DNA of 64,000 bases, from NCBI RefSeq assembly GCF_022271435.1, contig NZ_JAFIQY010000020.1, positions 1 through 64,000 on the forward strand, given 5' to 3'. The position numbers were made by a program, and so were the translations under genes. The DNA comes from Streptomyces monomycini. Lineage in GTDB: Bacteria; Actinomycetota; Actinomycetes; Streptomycetales; Streptomycetaceae. Shown here one piece after another: positions 26,601 through 33,455 of the stretch. The notes beneath the pieces are model-generated. The model had not been told where the DNA came from, ran no database searches, and saw only the letters and a program-made list of their open reading frames with translations. Position 1 is the first letter of the stretch. Each line of letters begins with the position of its first letter.

Positions 26601-27493
26601 GGGGCGTGGCCGAGGGGCAGTTGCCCCTGGACGCGGGGGACGGCGCCGCCGCGCCCGTCGAGGCGGTCGAACCGGCCGGACTGCCCGACCTGACCGACGT
26701 CGAGAAGCTCAGCGCCGAACTGGGCGTCCTCGGCATGGACACCACCCGGCACCTGATGAGCGACCACCGGGAGTTCCTCGCGGAGCTGGGCGCGCTGCCC
26801 GCCAAGCGGCTGCGCGACGCGCAGGACGGGGAGACGGTGCTGGTCGCCGGGGCCAAGGCGGCCACCCAGACCCCGCCGATCCGCTCCGGCCGCCGGGTCA
26901 TCTTCACCACCCTCGACGACAGTACGGGCCTGGTCGACTGCGCCTTCTTCGACGATTCCCACGAGGCCTGCGCGCACACCGTCTTCCACTCCTGGCTGCT
27001 GCTCGTGCGGGGCACGGTCCAGCGGCGCGGGCCGCGCAGCTTCAGTGTGGTCGGCGCCGCCGCCTGGAACCTCGCCGAACTGGCCGAACTGCGCCACGAG
27101 GGCGGCCTGGAGGCGGTCACCGCGCGCCTCGCGGAAGAGGGTCGGGCGGCGACGGAACCGGCCGGACCGGGCGGGACAGCGGACGGCGGACCGGTGGGCG
27201 GTGGGCCGATGGGTGGCGGACCGGTGGGCGGCGGCGGGGTGCCGCGCCGGGTGCACAGCGAACCGGGCCGTGCGGGCTCGGCGGCGGCCGAAGCGACCTG
27301 GGCGGCGGACCGGGCTCCGGTACCGGCCGCCGCGTCCGGGGCCGGAGCGGGCCCGGCGGCCGCGCCGGCCGGCCGCACCATCCGGCTGGAGACCGGCTAC
27401 GAGCTGCACCCCTGGGCCGATCTCCGCCCGGCGGGCGAAGGCGCCGCCACCGGACGCAAGCTGTGGCACGCCAGCCCGGGGAGCGCGGGATGA
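23693..27493 (+). CDS. dnaE2: Error-prone DNA polymerase III alpha subunit DnaE2
   Basis: 1266-residue C-family polymerase. The PHP domain begins THLHTASGFSLRYGAAH. The polymerase core shows GSGAGSLVNHLLGI, the acidic active-site motif PDIDIDVE, and YGFCKAHAVAFAVPTYQSAW. A helix-hairpin-helix region and an OB-fold (VLVAGAKAATQTPPIRSGRRVIFTTLDD) follow, without the tau-binding tail of DnaE1. The end is an unusual Gly-rich extension with GGPVGGG repeats, and a Gly-Ala repeat sits near residue 875. The ATG is set by GGAGG. DnaE2 performs damage-induced mutagenic synthesis with ImuB-type partners, and the next gene overlaps it by ATGA. Confidence 0.92.
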   Translation: MPRFTHLHTASGFSLRYGAAHPERLAERAAERGMDALALTDRDGLAGAVRFAKAAASAGVRPLFGTELAVAAPEGDRTVPGAAPGTARRRGPVRGGAFVDESAARAVFLARDGAAGWAMLCRLVSAAHAATLPGDSTRPVLTWAALTEAVRAGAPDAVTVLLGPDSEPGRALAAGRPDRAARLLAPWRELFGDALRLEVVDHGRTGTGPGSLRLAARTLGFAVEHGVRAVLTNAVRYADPGQGPVADVLDSARRLVPVDRHRPEARDSGERWLKDANAMARTAERIAEAAGLGRGTAQRLLEMTEETAARCRVDPEDDIGLGTVHFPEPRLVGAARRTAGRVLRSRCAAGMVLRGYDRRRAYWERMDHELDIIEHHGFASYFLTVAQVVEDTRDLGIRVTARGSGAGSLVNHLLGIAHADPVEQRLLMERFLSKRRAVLPDIDIDVESARRLEVYRAIFDRFGTERVATVAMPETYRVRHAVRDVGAALGMDPAEVDRLAKAFPHIRARDARAALAELPELRGVEADRYGPMWDLVEALDALPRGIAMHPCGVLLSDASLLDRTPVVPTRSEIPHRDGVGGSPLPMSQFDKEDVEEMGLLKLDVLGVRMQSAMAHATAEIGRVTGRGVDLDDPAQVPPGDPATYGLIRSTETLGCFQIESPGQRDLVGRLQPATFHDLVVDISLFRPGPVSADMVRPFIEARHGRRPARYPHPDLEEPLRETYGVVVFHEQIIEILRIMTGCDRGEADEKRRALSKPEIQGQVRAWFVERTGRRGYTPEVIERTWEIVEAFGSYGFCKAHAVAFAVPTYQSAWLKAHHPAAFYAGLLTHDPGMYPKRLLLADARRRGVPVLPLDVNRSAAAHRIELVSGGAGAGAGARDGDGPAARTGDGAAPAVWGLRLALADVQGMSEAEARRIEDGQPYSSLPDLWQRARPSRPVAERLARVGALDAFGANRRDLLLHLAELHGRQRGVAEGQLPLDAGDGAAAPVEAVEPAGLPDLTDVEKLSAELGVLGMDTTRHLMSDHREFLAELGALPAKRLRDAQDGETVLVAGAKAATQTPPIRSGRRVIFTTLDDSTGLVDCAFFDDSHEACAHTVFHSWLLLVRGTVQRRGPRSFSVVGAAAWNLAELAELRHEGGLEAVTARLAEEGRAATEPAGPGGTADGGPVGGGPMGGGPVGGGGVPRRVHSEPGRAGSAAAEATWAADRAPVPAAASGAGAGPAAAPAGRTIRLETGYELHPWADLRPAGEGAATGRKLWHASPGSAG

Positions 27494-28572
27494 CCGGCGG
27501 AAGCGGGACGCCCGCCGGGGCCGGCGCCCCCGCCGAGATGCTGTACGTACGGTTCCGCGCCGCCGGTGCCGGTGACGGGGCCGCGGACGGGGGCCGGGAC
27601 GCTCCGCTGGACGAGGAGACGTACGGTCATCTCCTGCGGCTGCTCGGCCAGTTCACGCCCGTGATCGAGGCGCTGCCGCCGGATGCCGCGCTGGCCGACG
27701 TACGGGGAGCGCTGCGCTACTTCGAACGGGACGCCGCGGGCATCGCCGAGCTGATCCGGCTGCGGGCGCTGGCCTGGTACGGCGTGCGGTGCACCATCGG
27801 CGTCGCCGGGAACCCGCTGCTCGCGCGGATGGCGGCGCAGGGCGCCGCGCCCGGCGAGGTGCGCCGGGTCCCCGGGGACGCCGTCGCGGACTTCCTCGAC
27901 CGCAAACCGGCCGCCGCCCTGCACGGCGTCGGGCCGGCGACCGCGCGCGCCCTGTGCGCGTACGGGCTGGACAGCGTCGGACGGATCGCCGCCGCGCCGC
28001 CCGCCACCCTCCAGCGCATCCTCGGCGCGAAGACCGGCCGGGCGGTGTACGACAAGGCCCGCGGCATCGACCCGAGCCCGGTCACCCCGAACGCCGCAGC
28101 GCGCTCCATGGGCGCCGAACACCGCTTCGCGCACGACGAACTGGACCCGGACCGGCGGCGGCGCGCGCTGCTCTCGCTCGCGGACGACCTCGGCGCCCGG
28201 CTGCGTGGCAGCGCCCGTGCGGCCCGCGCGCTCACCCTCACCGTCCGCTACGCCGACCGCTCCACGACGACGCGCACCCGGCGGCTGCCCGAACCGACCG
28301 CGCACGGGCCCGCGCTGACGGACGCGGCGTACGCGCTGCACGCGGCGCTCGGACTGCAACGGGCCCGTGTACGGTCCGTGTCACTGCGGGCGGAGGACCT
28401 GTGCCGCGCCGAACACGCCGCCCGGCAGCTGACGTTCGACCCGGCCGAGGACAAGGCGCGCCGCATCGAGGCCGCCGTGGACCGGGCGCGGGAACGCTTC
28501 GGCGAGGCGGCGGCCCGGCCCGCGGCGAAGCTCGCTCAGCCGTACAGCCGCTCCGCGTACCGCGGGCCGTAG
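27490..28572 (+). CDS. Y-family DNA polymerase-like protein lacking catalytic acids
   Basis: 360-residue DinB/ImuB-like protein, translationally coupled to dnaE2 by an ATGA overlap. The finger/thumb and little-finger regions are recognisable: LHGVGPATARALCAYGLDSVGRIAA helix-hairpin-helix, and GAEHRFAHDELDPDRRRRALLSLADDLGARLR. The C-terminus AARQLTFDPAEDKARRIEAAVD holds a beta-clamp-like QLTF motif. The palm is degenerate. The N-terminal metal-binding Asp is missing (LYVRFRAAG), and the SxDExxLD motif reads PPDAALADV, losing the Asp-Glu pair. It is therefore probably a catalytically dead adaptor analogous to ImuB, linking DnaE2 to the clamp. Confidence 0.8.
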   Translation: MTGGSGTPAGAGAPAEMLYVRFRAAGAGDGAADGGRDAPLDEETYGHLLRLLGQFTPVIEALPPDAALADVRGALRYFERDAAGIAELIRLRALAWYGVRCTIGVAGNPLLARMAAQGAAPGEVRRVPGDAVADFLDRKPAAALHGVGPATARALCAYGLDSVGRIAAAPPATLQRILGAKTGRAVYDKARGIDPSPVTPNAAARSMGAEHRFAHDELDPDRRRRALLSLADDLGARLRGSARAARALTLTVRYADRSTTTRTRRLPEPTAHGPALTDAAYALHAALGLQRARVRSVSLRAEDLCRAEHAARQLTFDPAEDKARRIEAAVDRARERFGEAAARPAAKLAQPYSRSAYRGP

Positions 28573-29201
28573 TGCTCCTCCAGCTGCTCCAGCGGGATGT
28601 CGGGGACCTCGACACTCTTGGCCATCCGGGCCCGTGAGGGCAGCGCTTCGGGCTGCCAGCTCTCCGGCTGCCACATCCGGGAGCGCAGGAAGGCCTTGGA
28701 GCAGTGGTAGAACACCTCGTCGATCTCGACGAGCAGCACCAGCCGGGGGCGGTTGCCCCGGACGACCATGGCGTCGAAGAACGGGGCGTCGCGCAGGATG
28801 CGGGCGCGGCCGTTGATGCGCAGGGTGTCGCCGCGGCCCGGGAGGACGTAGTTCAGTCCGACCTGCGGGTTGGCGAGGATGTTGCGGAAGCCGTCCACGC
28901 GCTTGTTGCCGGGGCGGTCCGGTATCGCGATCGTGGTGGCGTCCAGCACCGTCGTGAAACCGGCGGGGTCGCCCTTGGGGGAGACGTCGCACCGGCCCTC
29001 GGCGTCCGAGGTGGCGACGTAGCAGAACGGCGAGCGCGCCAGCCACTGCCGGTCGAGGTCGTGCAGCCGGTCGCGGACCTTGTACAGCGCGTGGTCGCTC
29101 GGCTCGCCCATCAGCTCCCGCAGCTCGCGCTCGGACGCGACCTCCGTGACCCCCGCGGCCTGCCAGGTCTCCGCGCCTCCGGTCCGCTCGCTCGTCGTCA
29201 C
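28536..29201 (-). CDS. Pyridoxamine 5'-phosphate oxidase-fold flavoprotein
   Basis: 221-residue member of the FMN-binding split-barrel (PPOX) superfamily, MSMEG_1061-like subgroup. Seen: FCYVATSDAEGRCDVSPKGDPAGF, IPDRPGNKRVDGFRNILANPQVGLNYVLPGRGDTLRINGRARI and FYHCSKAFLRSRMWQPESW. These correspond to the flavin-contacting strand, the NRxD loop equivalent and the C-terminal helix. It likely binds FMN or F420 and reduces small molecules; true substrate unknown. Its last 37 bases overlap convergently with the Y-family gene end. Confidence 0.85.
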   Translation of the reverse strand: MTTSERTGGAETWQAAGVTEVASERELRELMGEPSDHALYKVRDRLHDLDRQWLARSPFCYVATSDAEGRCDVSPKGDPAGFTTVLDATTIAIPDRPGNKRVDGFRNILANPQVGLNYVLPGRGDTLRINGRARILRDAPFFDAMVVRGNRPRLVLLVEIDEVFYHCSKAFLRSRMWQPESWQPEALPSRARMAKSVEVPDIPLEQLEEHYGPRYAERLYG

Positions 29202-29286
29202 GGCGTACTCCCCCTCGTCGGCAAGGTCAACTCACCCGCGACTGTACGGGATGCCACTGACATCGCCTGGCGTGGGGCCGCGCGCC

Positions 29287-29871
29287 TCAGCCGGCCAGCA
29301 GCGCGGCCGTGCACGCTTCGGCCAGGTCCTCCGCGTGGCCGGGCAGCGGCGTGCCGCCGCGCAGGTGGCGGCGTACGAGCGACAGGGGCACGTCGATGAC
29401 CGCGAGGGAGACGCGTTCGGTGTCCTGCGGGGTGCGCGCGCCCAGATCCCGTGCCAGGGCGTTCATCGCGTCCCGTACCCGCCGGTGTCCCCGGTCGGCC
29501 CGCTCGGCGTACTCGGCAGGCCAGCCGTCCCGGCCGAAGTCCCGGGCCCCGTACAGGAGAAGCGCCGCTTCCCCGGGGTGGGCGCGGCTCCACGCGACGA
29601 CGTGCCGGGCCGCGGCCGCGCCCGCGGCGCGCGGGTCCGGCGCCGACCGGAGGGCCGCGAAGTACCCCTCCTGGAAACGTTCGACCGTACGCAGCCACAC
29701 CTCGGCGAGGAGGGCCGGCCGCCCGGCGAAGCGGTGGTAGACCGAACCGCTCGGCGCGCCGACGGCCGCGGCCACCGCCGACATGGTCACCGCGGCCGGT
29801 CCCGCCTCGGCGGCCAGGCGTACGGCGGCGTCCAGGAGCAGGGCGGTGTCGAAGAGCGGTGGTCTGGCCAT
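29287..29871 (-). CDS. TetR-family regulator with adjacent operators
   Basis: 194-residue regulator. The N-terminal HTH reads LLLDAAVRLAAEAGPAAVTMSAVAAAVGAPSGSVYHRFAGRPALLAEVW (about 10-58). The C-terminal effector domain contains ARHVVAWSRAHPGEAALLLYGARDFG. The start is placed at MARPPLF; a longer reading would simply translate the palindromic operator immediately upstream. That arrangement indicates autorepression and likely control of the divergent SRPBCC gene. Confidence 0.88.
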   Translation of the reverse strand: MARPPLFDTALLLDAAVRLAAEAGPAAVTMSAVAAAVGAPSGSVYHRFAGRPALLAEVWLRTVERFQEGYFAALRSAPDPRAAGAAAARHVVAWSRAHPGEAALLLYGARDFGRDGWPAEYAERADRGHRRVRDAMNALARDLGARTPQDTERVSLAVIDVPLSLVRRHLRGGTPLPGHAEDLAEACTAALLAG

Positions 29872-29872
29872 G

Positions 29873-29916
29873 TTCTGGAGGGTACCCTCCAGAATGTATT
29901 GGAGGGGCTTCTCCAA
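29873..29916. promoter_or_regulatory. Double TetR operator
   Basis: A perfect 22-base palindrome (29873-29894, half-site TTCTGGAGGGT) abuts the tetR start codon, followed by a second weaker repeat TTGGAG-N6-CTCCAA (29899-29916). Both share the TGGAG core, so the same protein probably binds both, blocking tetR and the divergent gene at 29991. Confidence 0.7.
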
Positions 29917-29990
29917 AACGCTTCCGTCCGCACGGGAGCGGACCGGCACGCAGCCCTGTCCTGACCCGCTGTCCTCGGAGGTGGACGAGT

Positions 29991-30533
29991 ATGGGGATCT
30001 TCAACGTGCACGAGCGTGAACTGCCGGTGCCGCGGCACACGGCCGGCGCGCTGATCGACGGCCTGGCGGGCACGCACGACCCGCTGTGGCCGGGCCGCGA
30101 CTGGCCGCCGATGCGGTTCGACAGCCCCCTCGGTGAGGGCGCGGCGGGCGGCCATGGACCGGTCCGTTACACGGTGACCGGCTATGTCCCCGGCGTCTGG
30201 GTGCGTTTCACCTTCAGCGGGCCGCGCGGTTTCGACGGCTTCCACGAGTACACCGCGCGCGCTCTGGGGGAGCAGCGGTCGGTGCTGCGGCACACCCTGG
30301 CGATGCGGGTCCACGGCCGGGCCCGGCTGAGCTGGCCGCTGGCCTACCGCCCGCTGCACGACGCGGTACTGGAGGACAGCCTGGACCGCGCCGAACTCGC
30401 CTGTACGGGAACGGTTGCGCGCCCCGCGCGCTGGAGCCCGTACGTACGCCTGCTGCGGCGCCTGATGGGAGATTCCCGGGATTCCTCCGCCGGAACGGGA
30501 ATCTCCGCCCTGCCGCCGGTCGCTGAGACATGA
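29991..30533 (+). CDS. SRPBCC-like hypothetical protein
   Basis: 180-residue soluble protein. The pattern of a hydrophobic ligand-cavity fold is suggested by GPVRYTVTGYVPGVWVRFTFSGPRGFDGFHEYTAR, consistent with SRPBCC/polyketide-cyclase-like proteins, but I see no decisive motif. GGAGGTGG precedes the ATG. Divergent from and probably repressed by the TetR protein; it would then handle or sense the same hydrophobic ligand. The C-terminal ~30 residues are disordered-looking. Confidence 0.65.
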   Translation: MGIFNVHERELPVPRHTAGALIDGLAGTHDPLWPGRDWPPMRFDSPLGEGAAGGHGPVRYTVTGYVPGVWVRFTFSGPRGFDGFHEYTARALGEQRSVLRHTLAMRVHGRARLSWPLAYRPLHDAVLEDSLDRAELACTGTVARPARWSPYVRLLRRLMGDSRDSSAGTGISALPPVAET

Positions 30534-30683
30534 CACGACGTGGGAAGCGCCACGACTGTGCGCGCCTGCCGTGCTGCCACGCCGCACCACAGGGGAGTGC
30601 GGCGCGGCAGCGGGGCGCGCGCGGAGGCGCCGCCGCCCCCTGAGGTGAAGGAAAGGGGACGGCGGCGCCAGCTGTGGGGGGTG

Positions 30684-30745
30684 CCCCCGTGAGGCCAGTG
30701 GGGGATGACCTCACGGGGGCTGCGGGGCCAGTGGGGGATGACCTC
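30684..30745. terminator. Tandem hairpin terminators with a 20-bp direct repeat
   Basis: Perfect 11-bp stem CCCCCGTGAGG/CCTCACGGGGG (30684-30694 with 30709-30719). GGCCAGTGGGGGATGACCTC occurs at 30693-30712 and again at 30726-30745, and the second copy forms a weaker hairpin. Sits between convergent genes, so probably bidirectional. Confidence 0.75.
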
Positions 30746-30797
30746 GCAGGGTGGGCCCTGTGTGTGGGGGAAGGGCCCTGGAGAGAAGGCAGAGGGG

Positions 30798-31820
30798 TCA
30801 GCCGCGCTGCCAGGCCGCCTTGCGGCGCGCGCTCGCGAACAGGACCGAAGCGCCCAGCGCCAGGACGGCCGCGCCGCCGACGGCTATTGGCCCGGTCGAG
30901 CTGTCACCGCCGGTCTCCGCGAGGTGGCTGCCGGCCGTCTGCTGGGCGCCGGCCTGCTTCGGGTCCACCTCCTTGGCCGCACCGCCGTTGGGGTGCGCCG
31001 CGTTCCCCGCGGCGGCGTCCGACGCCTTGCCGGTGTCCCCGGCGGCCTGGGCGCCGCCGTGCGCGCCGTGGCTGCCGTGGTGCATGTGGTCGATGGTCGA
31101 CTTGTCCGCTTCGGCGGCGATCTGCTGGTCGCTCGGCGCCGACGCGGCCGGCGCCGACGCGGCCGCGCCCTTGCCCGTACCGCCGCCCTTGCCGAAGACC
31201 ACGTCGGAGCACGTGTAGAACGCCTCGGGGCTGTCCGAGCGCTGCCAGATGCTGTAGATCAGGTGGCGGCCGGACTTGGCGGGCACCTTGCCGCTGAAGA
31301 CGTAGTCGCCGCTGGTCAGCTTGGGGTTGGTGACCTTGGCGAACGGTTTCGCCTCCAGATCGGACCACTTGAGCGGCTTGGTGGGGTCGTAGCCGTCCTT
31401 GGTGATGTAGAGCTCGAAGGAGCCGCGGTGCGGAGCGGTCGCCTTGTACCGGAAGGTGTGGCTGCCGGCCTTGAGCTTCGTGGACGGCCAGTCGGCGCGC
31501 GGCAGGTCCAGGCCCTTGTACTCGGGGCCGTTGGCGCTGCACAGTTTGCCGTCCGGGATGCGCTTCTTCGACTGCCCGCCCGCGTTGCCGTCCCGTACGC
31601 CGTTCCAGTCGTACAGGGCCTGGGTGCCGCCGGCCGCGACCATCGCCTTGCAGGCCGCGGACTTCGGGTGCTCGGGGCCCTCGGCGAAGCAGGCGGAGAT
31701 CCGGCTGACCGGGTCGGTCATCGAGCCGTGGGCGACGGCCGGGGTCGCGGTGAGCGCGGTGAGCACCAGCGGGGCGATGCCGGTCAGGGCGATCCCGGCT
31801 GCCGTGCGGCGAGCGGTCAT
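30798..31820 (-). CDS. Cell-wall-anchored lytic polysaccharide monooxygenase (AA10)
   Basis: 340-residue secreted copper enzyme oxidising crystalline polysaccharide, most likely chitin. Signal peptide 1-30 leaves His31 as the mature N-terminus (AHGSMTDP), the first ligand of the histidine brace; His131 (APHRGSF) is the second, and FYTCSDVVF carries the axial aromatic. After the ~180-residue catalytic domain come an Ala/Ser linker, a His-rich patch (DHMHHGSHGAHGG, 244-256), an LAETG sortase motif at 300-304, a membrane helix and RRK. It should be covalently linked to peptidoglycan. I recall S. coelicolor LpmP, an LPMO acting in wall remodelling, as a likely relative. Confidence 0.9.
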   Translation of the reverse strand: MTARRTAAGIALTGIAPLVLTALTATPAVAHGSMTDPVSRISACFAEGPEHPKSAACKAMVAAGGTQALYDWNGVRDGNAGGQSKKRIPDGKLCSANGPEYKGLDLPRADWPSTKLKAGSHTFRYKATAPHRGSFELYITKDGYDPTKPLKWSDLEAKPFAKVTNPKLTSGDYVFSGKVPAKSGRHLIYSIWQRSDSPEAFYTCSDVVFGKGGGTGKGAAASAPAASAPSDQQIAAEADKSTIDHMHHGSHGAHGGAQAAGDTGKASDAAAGNAAHPNGGAAKEVDPKQAGAQQTAGSHLAETGGDSSTGPIAVGGAAVLALGASVLFASARRKAAWQRG

Positions 31821-32032
31821 CGTGGGGGTCTCCTTCGTCGGATCGGGGGAGCGGCACCGGCCGGGCGCTCGGCCCGGGGCGGTGCGATCAGCACGCTAGC
31901 CCCGCTGAGCAGCGCATTTCGGTCCGGAAGCCGGTTCGCGGTGATCTTTATGGCCCTCTTAAGAAAGAGCTGAGGAGGGATTAAGTCCGGGGGTCTCCGG
32001 GGCCGGGGCGAGGGGGCGCGAGGGCGCGAAAA

Positions 32033-32051
32033 GGGGTGGGGAGGGGTGGGG
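32033..32051 (+). other. G-quadruplex motif in purine-rich tract
   Basis: GGGGTGGGGAGGGGTGGGG, four runs of four G joined by single bases, within a G/A-rich low-complexity stretch (about 31985-32115) between the divergent LPMO and siderophore genes. The rest of 31821-32136 holds no gene. Confidence 0.75.
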
Positions 32052-32136
32052 AGGCGTGGAGAAGGGGCGCGAAAAGGGGCGGGGAGGCCTGGGGAAAGGG
32101 CGGCGAAAGGGGCGACACGACGGCGGACGGCACGAG

Positions 32137-32174
32137 TTGACAAAGTTAGGTATGCCTAACCTAATCTTGCGCAG
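32137..32174 (+). promoter_or_regulatory. Iron box and promoter of siderophore operon
   Basis: TTGACA (32137-32142) and a TAATCT -10-like box (32162-32167) flank and overlap a 19-base iron box TTAGGTATGCCTAACCTAA (32146-32164), the DmdR/IdeR operator type of actinomycetes. The likely transcription start falls at or just before the GTG at 32175, so the first mRNA is probably leaderless. Confidence 0.85.
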
Positions 32175-33455
32175 GTGAACGAGGCCGCAACCCCGAACGA
32201 CGCCTGCGCGGGCCTGATCCTCCTGGCCCGCAACCCCACCGACTCCGTCACCGAAGGCTTCCTGCCGGCCGCGGCCCGGCTCGGCCTCGCCGTGACGCTG
32301 CTGACCGACCAGCCGGACGCCCACCATGAGGCGTACGAGCGGTACGCGCGCGAACGGAACGGGGGCGGGCCGTCGGCGGGAGCGCTGCCCGGCAGGCTGG
32401 AGATCGTACCGTGCGACGTGCAGGACTTCCGCGCCGTGATCGCGCGAACCGCCGCACGTGCGGCGAGGGTTGGGGCACCCGCCGCGATCTTCACCAACAG
32501 TGACCACCTCCAGACCCAGGCCGCCCTGGCCGCCGACTACTTCGGGCTCCCCGGCAAGGACTGGCGGGCAGCGCTCCGCACGAAGAACAAGGCCGAACTG
32601 CGGCGCGGCCTGGCCGCCGCCGGACTGGACACCGTCCGATCCGCCGAACTGGCGCCGGGCGATGCCCTGGCCGGGCACGGCATCCCGTACCCCTGCGTGC
32701 TCAAACCACGCGAAGGGGTCGCCGGCGAGGACGTCTTCCTGGTGGCGGACGACGCGGAACTGGCCGCGCGGTGCCGCGAGATCCGGGTACGGCGGCCCGG
32801 CGCCGCGCTGGTCCTGGAGGAGTACCTGGACGGCCCGCTGCACACCCTGGAAACCCTCGGCGACGGGCACGTACTGCACCCGCTGGCCTCCTTCCGTACG
32901 GACATCTCGCCGCCCCCGCACTTCATCGAGGAGCGGCTGACCCTGCTCCCCGAGCCGCCCGGCCCCTGCACCGGGCAGGTACTGGAGCAATTACGCGCGC
33001 TCGGCGTCGGATTCGGCGCCTGCCACACCGAGTACGTGGACCAGGGCGGCCGGGCCCGGATCGTCGAGGTCAACTACCGCGCCATCGGCGACCGGTGCGA
33101 CCTCGCCCTCGCCGACGCCCTGGACCTCCCGCTCTTCGAACTGATCCTCCGTACGCACCTGGGGGAGCCGCTGCCGGACACCCTGACCGTGCGGCGCGGC
33201 ACACGGGTGCGCATGGAGTACGTGTGCGCCGACCGGGACGGGACGCTGAAGGCCGCGCCGGAGGCGCACGTACAGGAGGCGGACGGCGTCCGCCTCGACT
33301 ACCGGCCCTTACGTGAGACGGGCGAGCGGCACCCGCTGTACCGCACCAACCGGGACTTCCTCGGGGTGCTGCGGGCGACCGGCCGCGACGAAGGGCGCAT
33401 CGACGCGGCCGTACGGGAGTTCCTGGCCGCACACTGTTGGGAGATCGTGCCGTGA
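32175..33455 (+). CDS. ATP-grasp ligase of siderophore biosynthesis (PvsA-like)
   Basis: 426-residue ATP-grasp enzyme that ligates a carboxylate to an amine through an acylphosphate. Nucleotide-binding strands PYPCVLKPREGVAGEDVFLV and ALVLEEYLDGPLHTLE, and the metal-binding RIVEVNYRAIGDRCDLAL, are visible. It begins an iron-box-controlled operon with two IucA/IucC synthetases and a decarboxylase, the same company as PvsA of vibrioferrin synthesis, so it probably joins an amino acid to a building block of a carboxylate siderophore (inference). GTG start lies ten bases after the iron box, with no Shine-Dalgarno. Confidence 0.85.
   Translation: MNEAATPNDACAGLILLARNPTDSVTEGFLPAAARLGLAVTLLTDQPDAHHEAYERYARERNGGGPSAGALPGRLEIVPCDVQDFRAVIARTAARAARVGAPAAIFTNSDHLQTQAALAADYFGLPGKDWRAALRTKNKAELRRGLAAAGLDTVRSAELAPGDALAGHGIPYPCVLKPREGVAGEDVFLVADDAELAARCREIRVRRPGAALVLEEYLDGPLHTLETLGDGHVLHPLASFRTDISPPPHFIEERLTLLPEPPGPCTGQVLEQLRALGVGFGACHTEYVDQGGRARIVEVNYRAIGDRCDLALADALDLPLFELILRTHLGEPLPDTLTVRRGTRVRMEYVCADRDGTLKAAPEAHVQEADGVRLDYRPLRETGERHPLYRTNRDFLGVLRATGRDEGRIDAAVREFLAAHCWEIVP

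Noticed and set aside
23627..27469. A 1280-residue open frame antisense to dnaE2
   Set aside because: Antisense artefact of codon bias; composition is Gly/Arg/Val-rich with no motif, and the sense strand encodes a textbook DnaE2.
31821..32136. DasR site controlling the LPMO gene
   Set aside because: No ACTGGTCTAGACCAGT-like sequence found upstream of the LPMO start.
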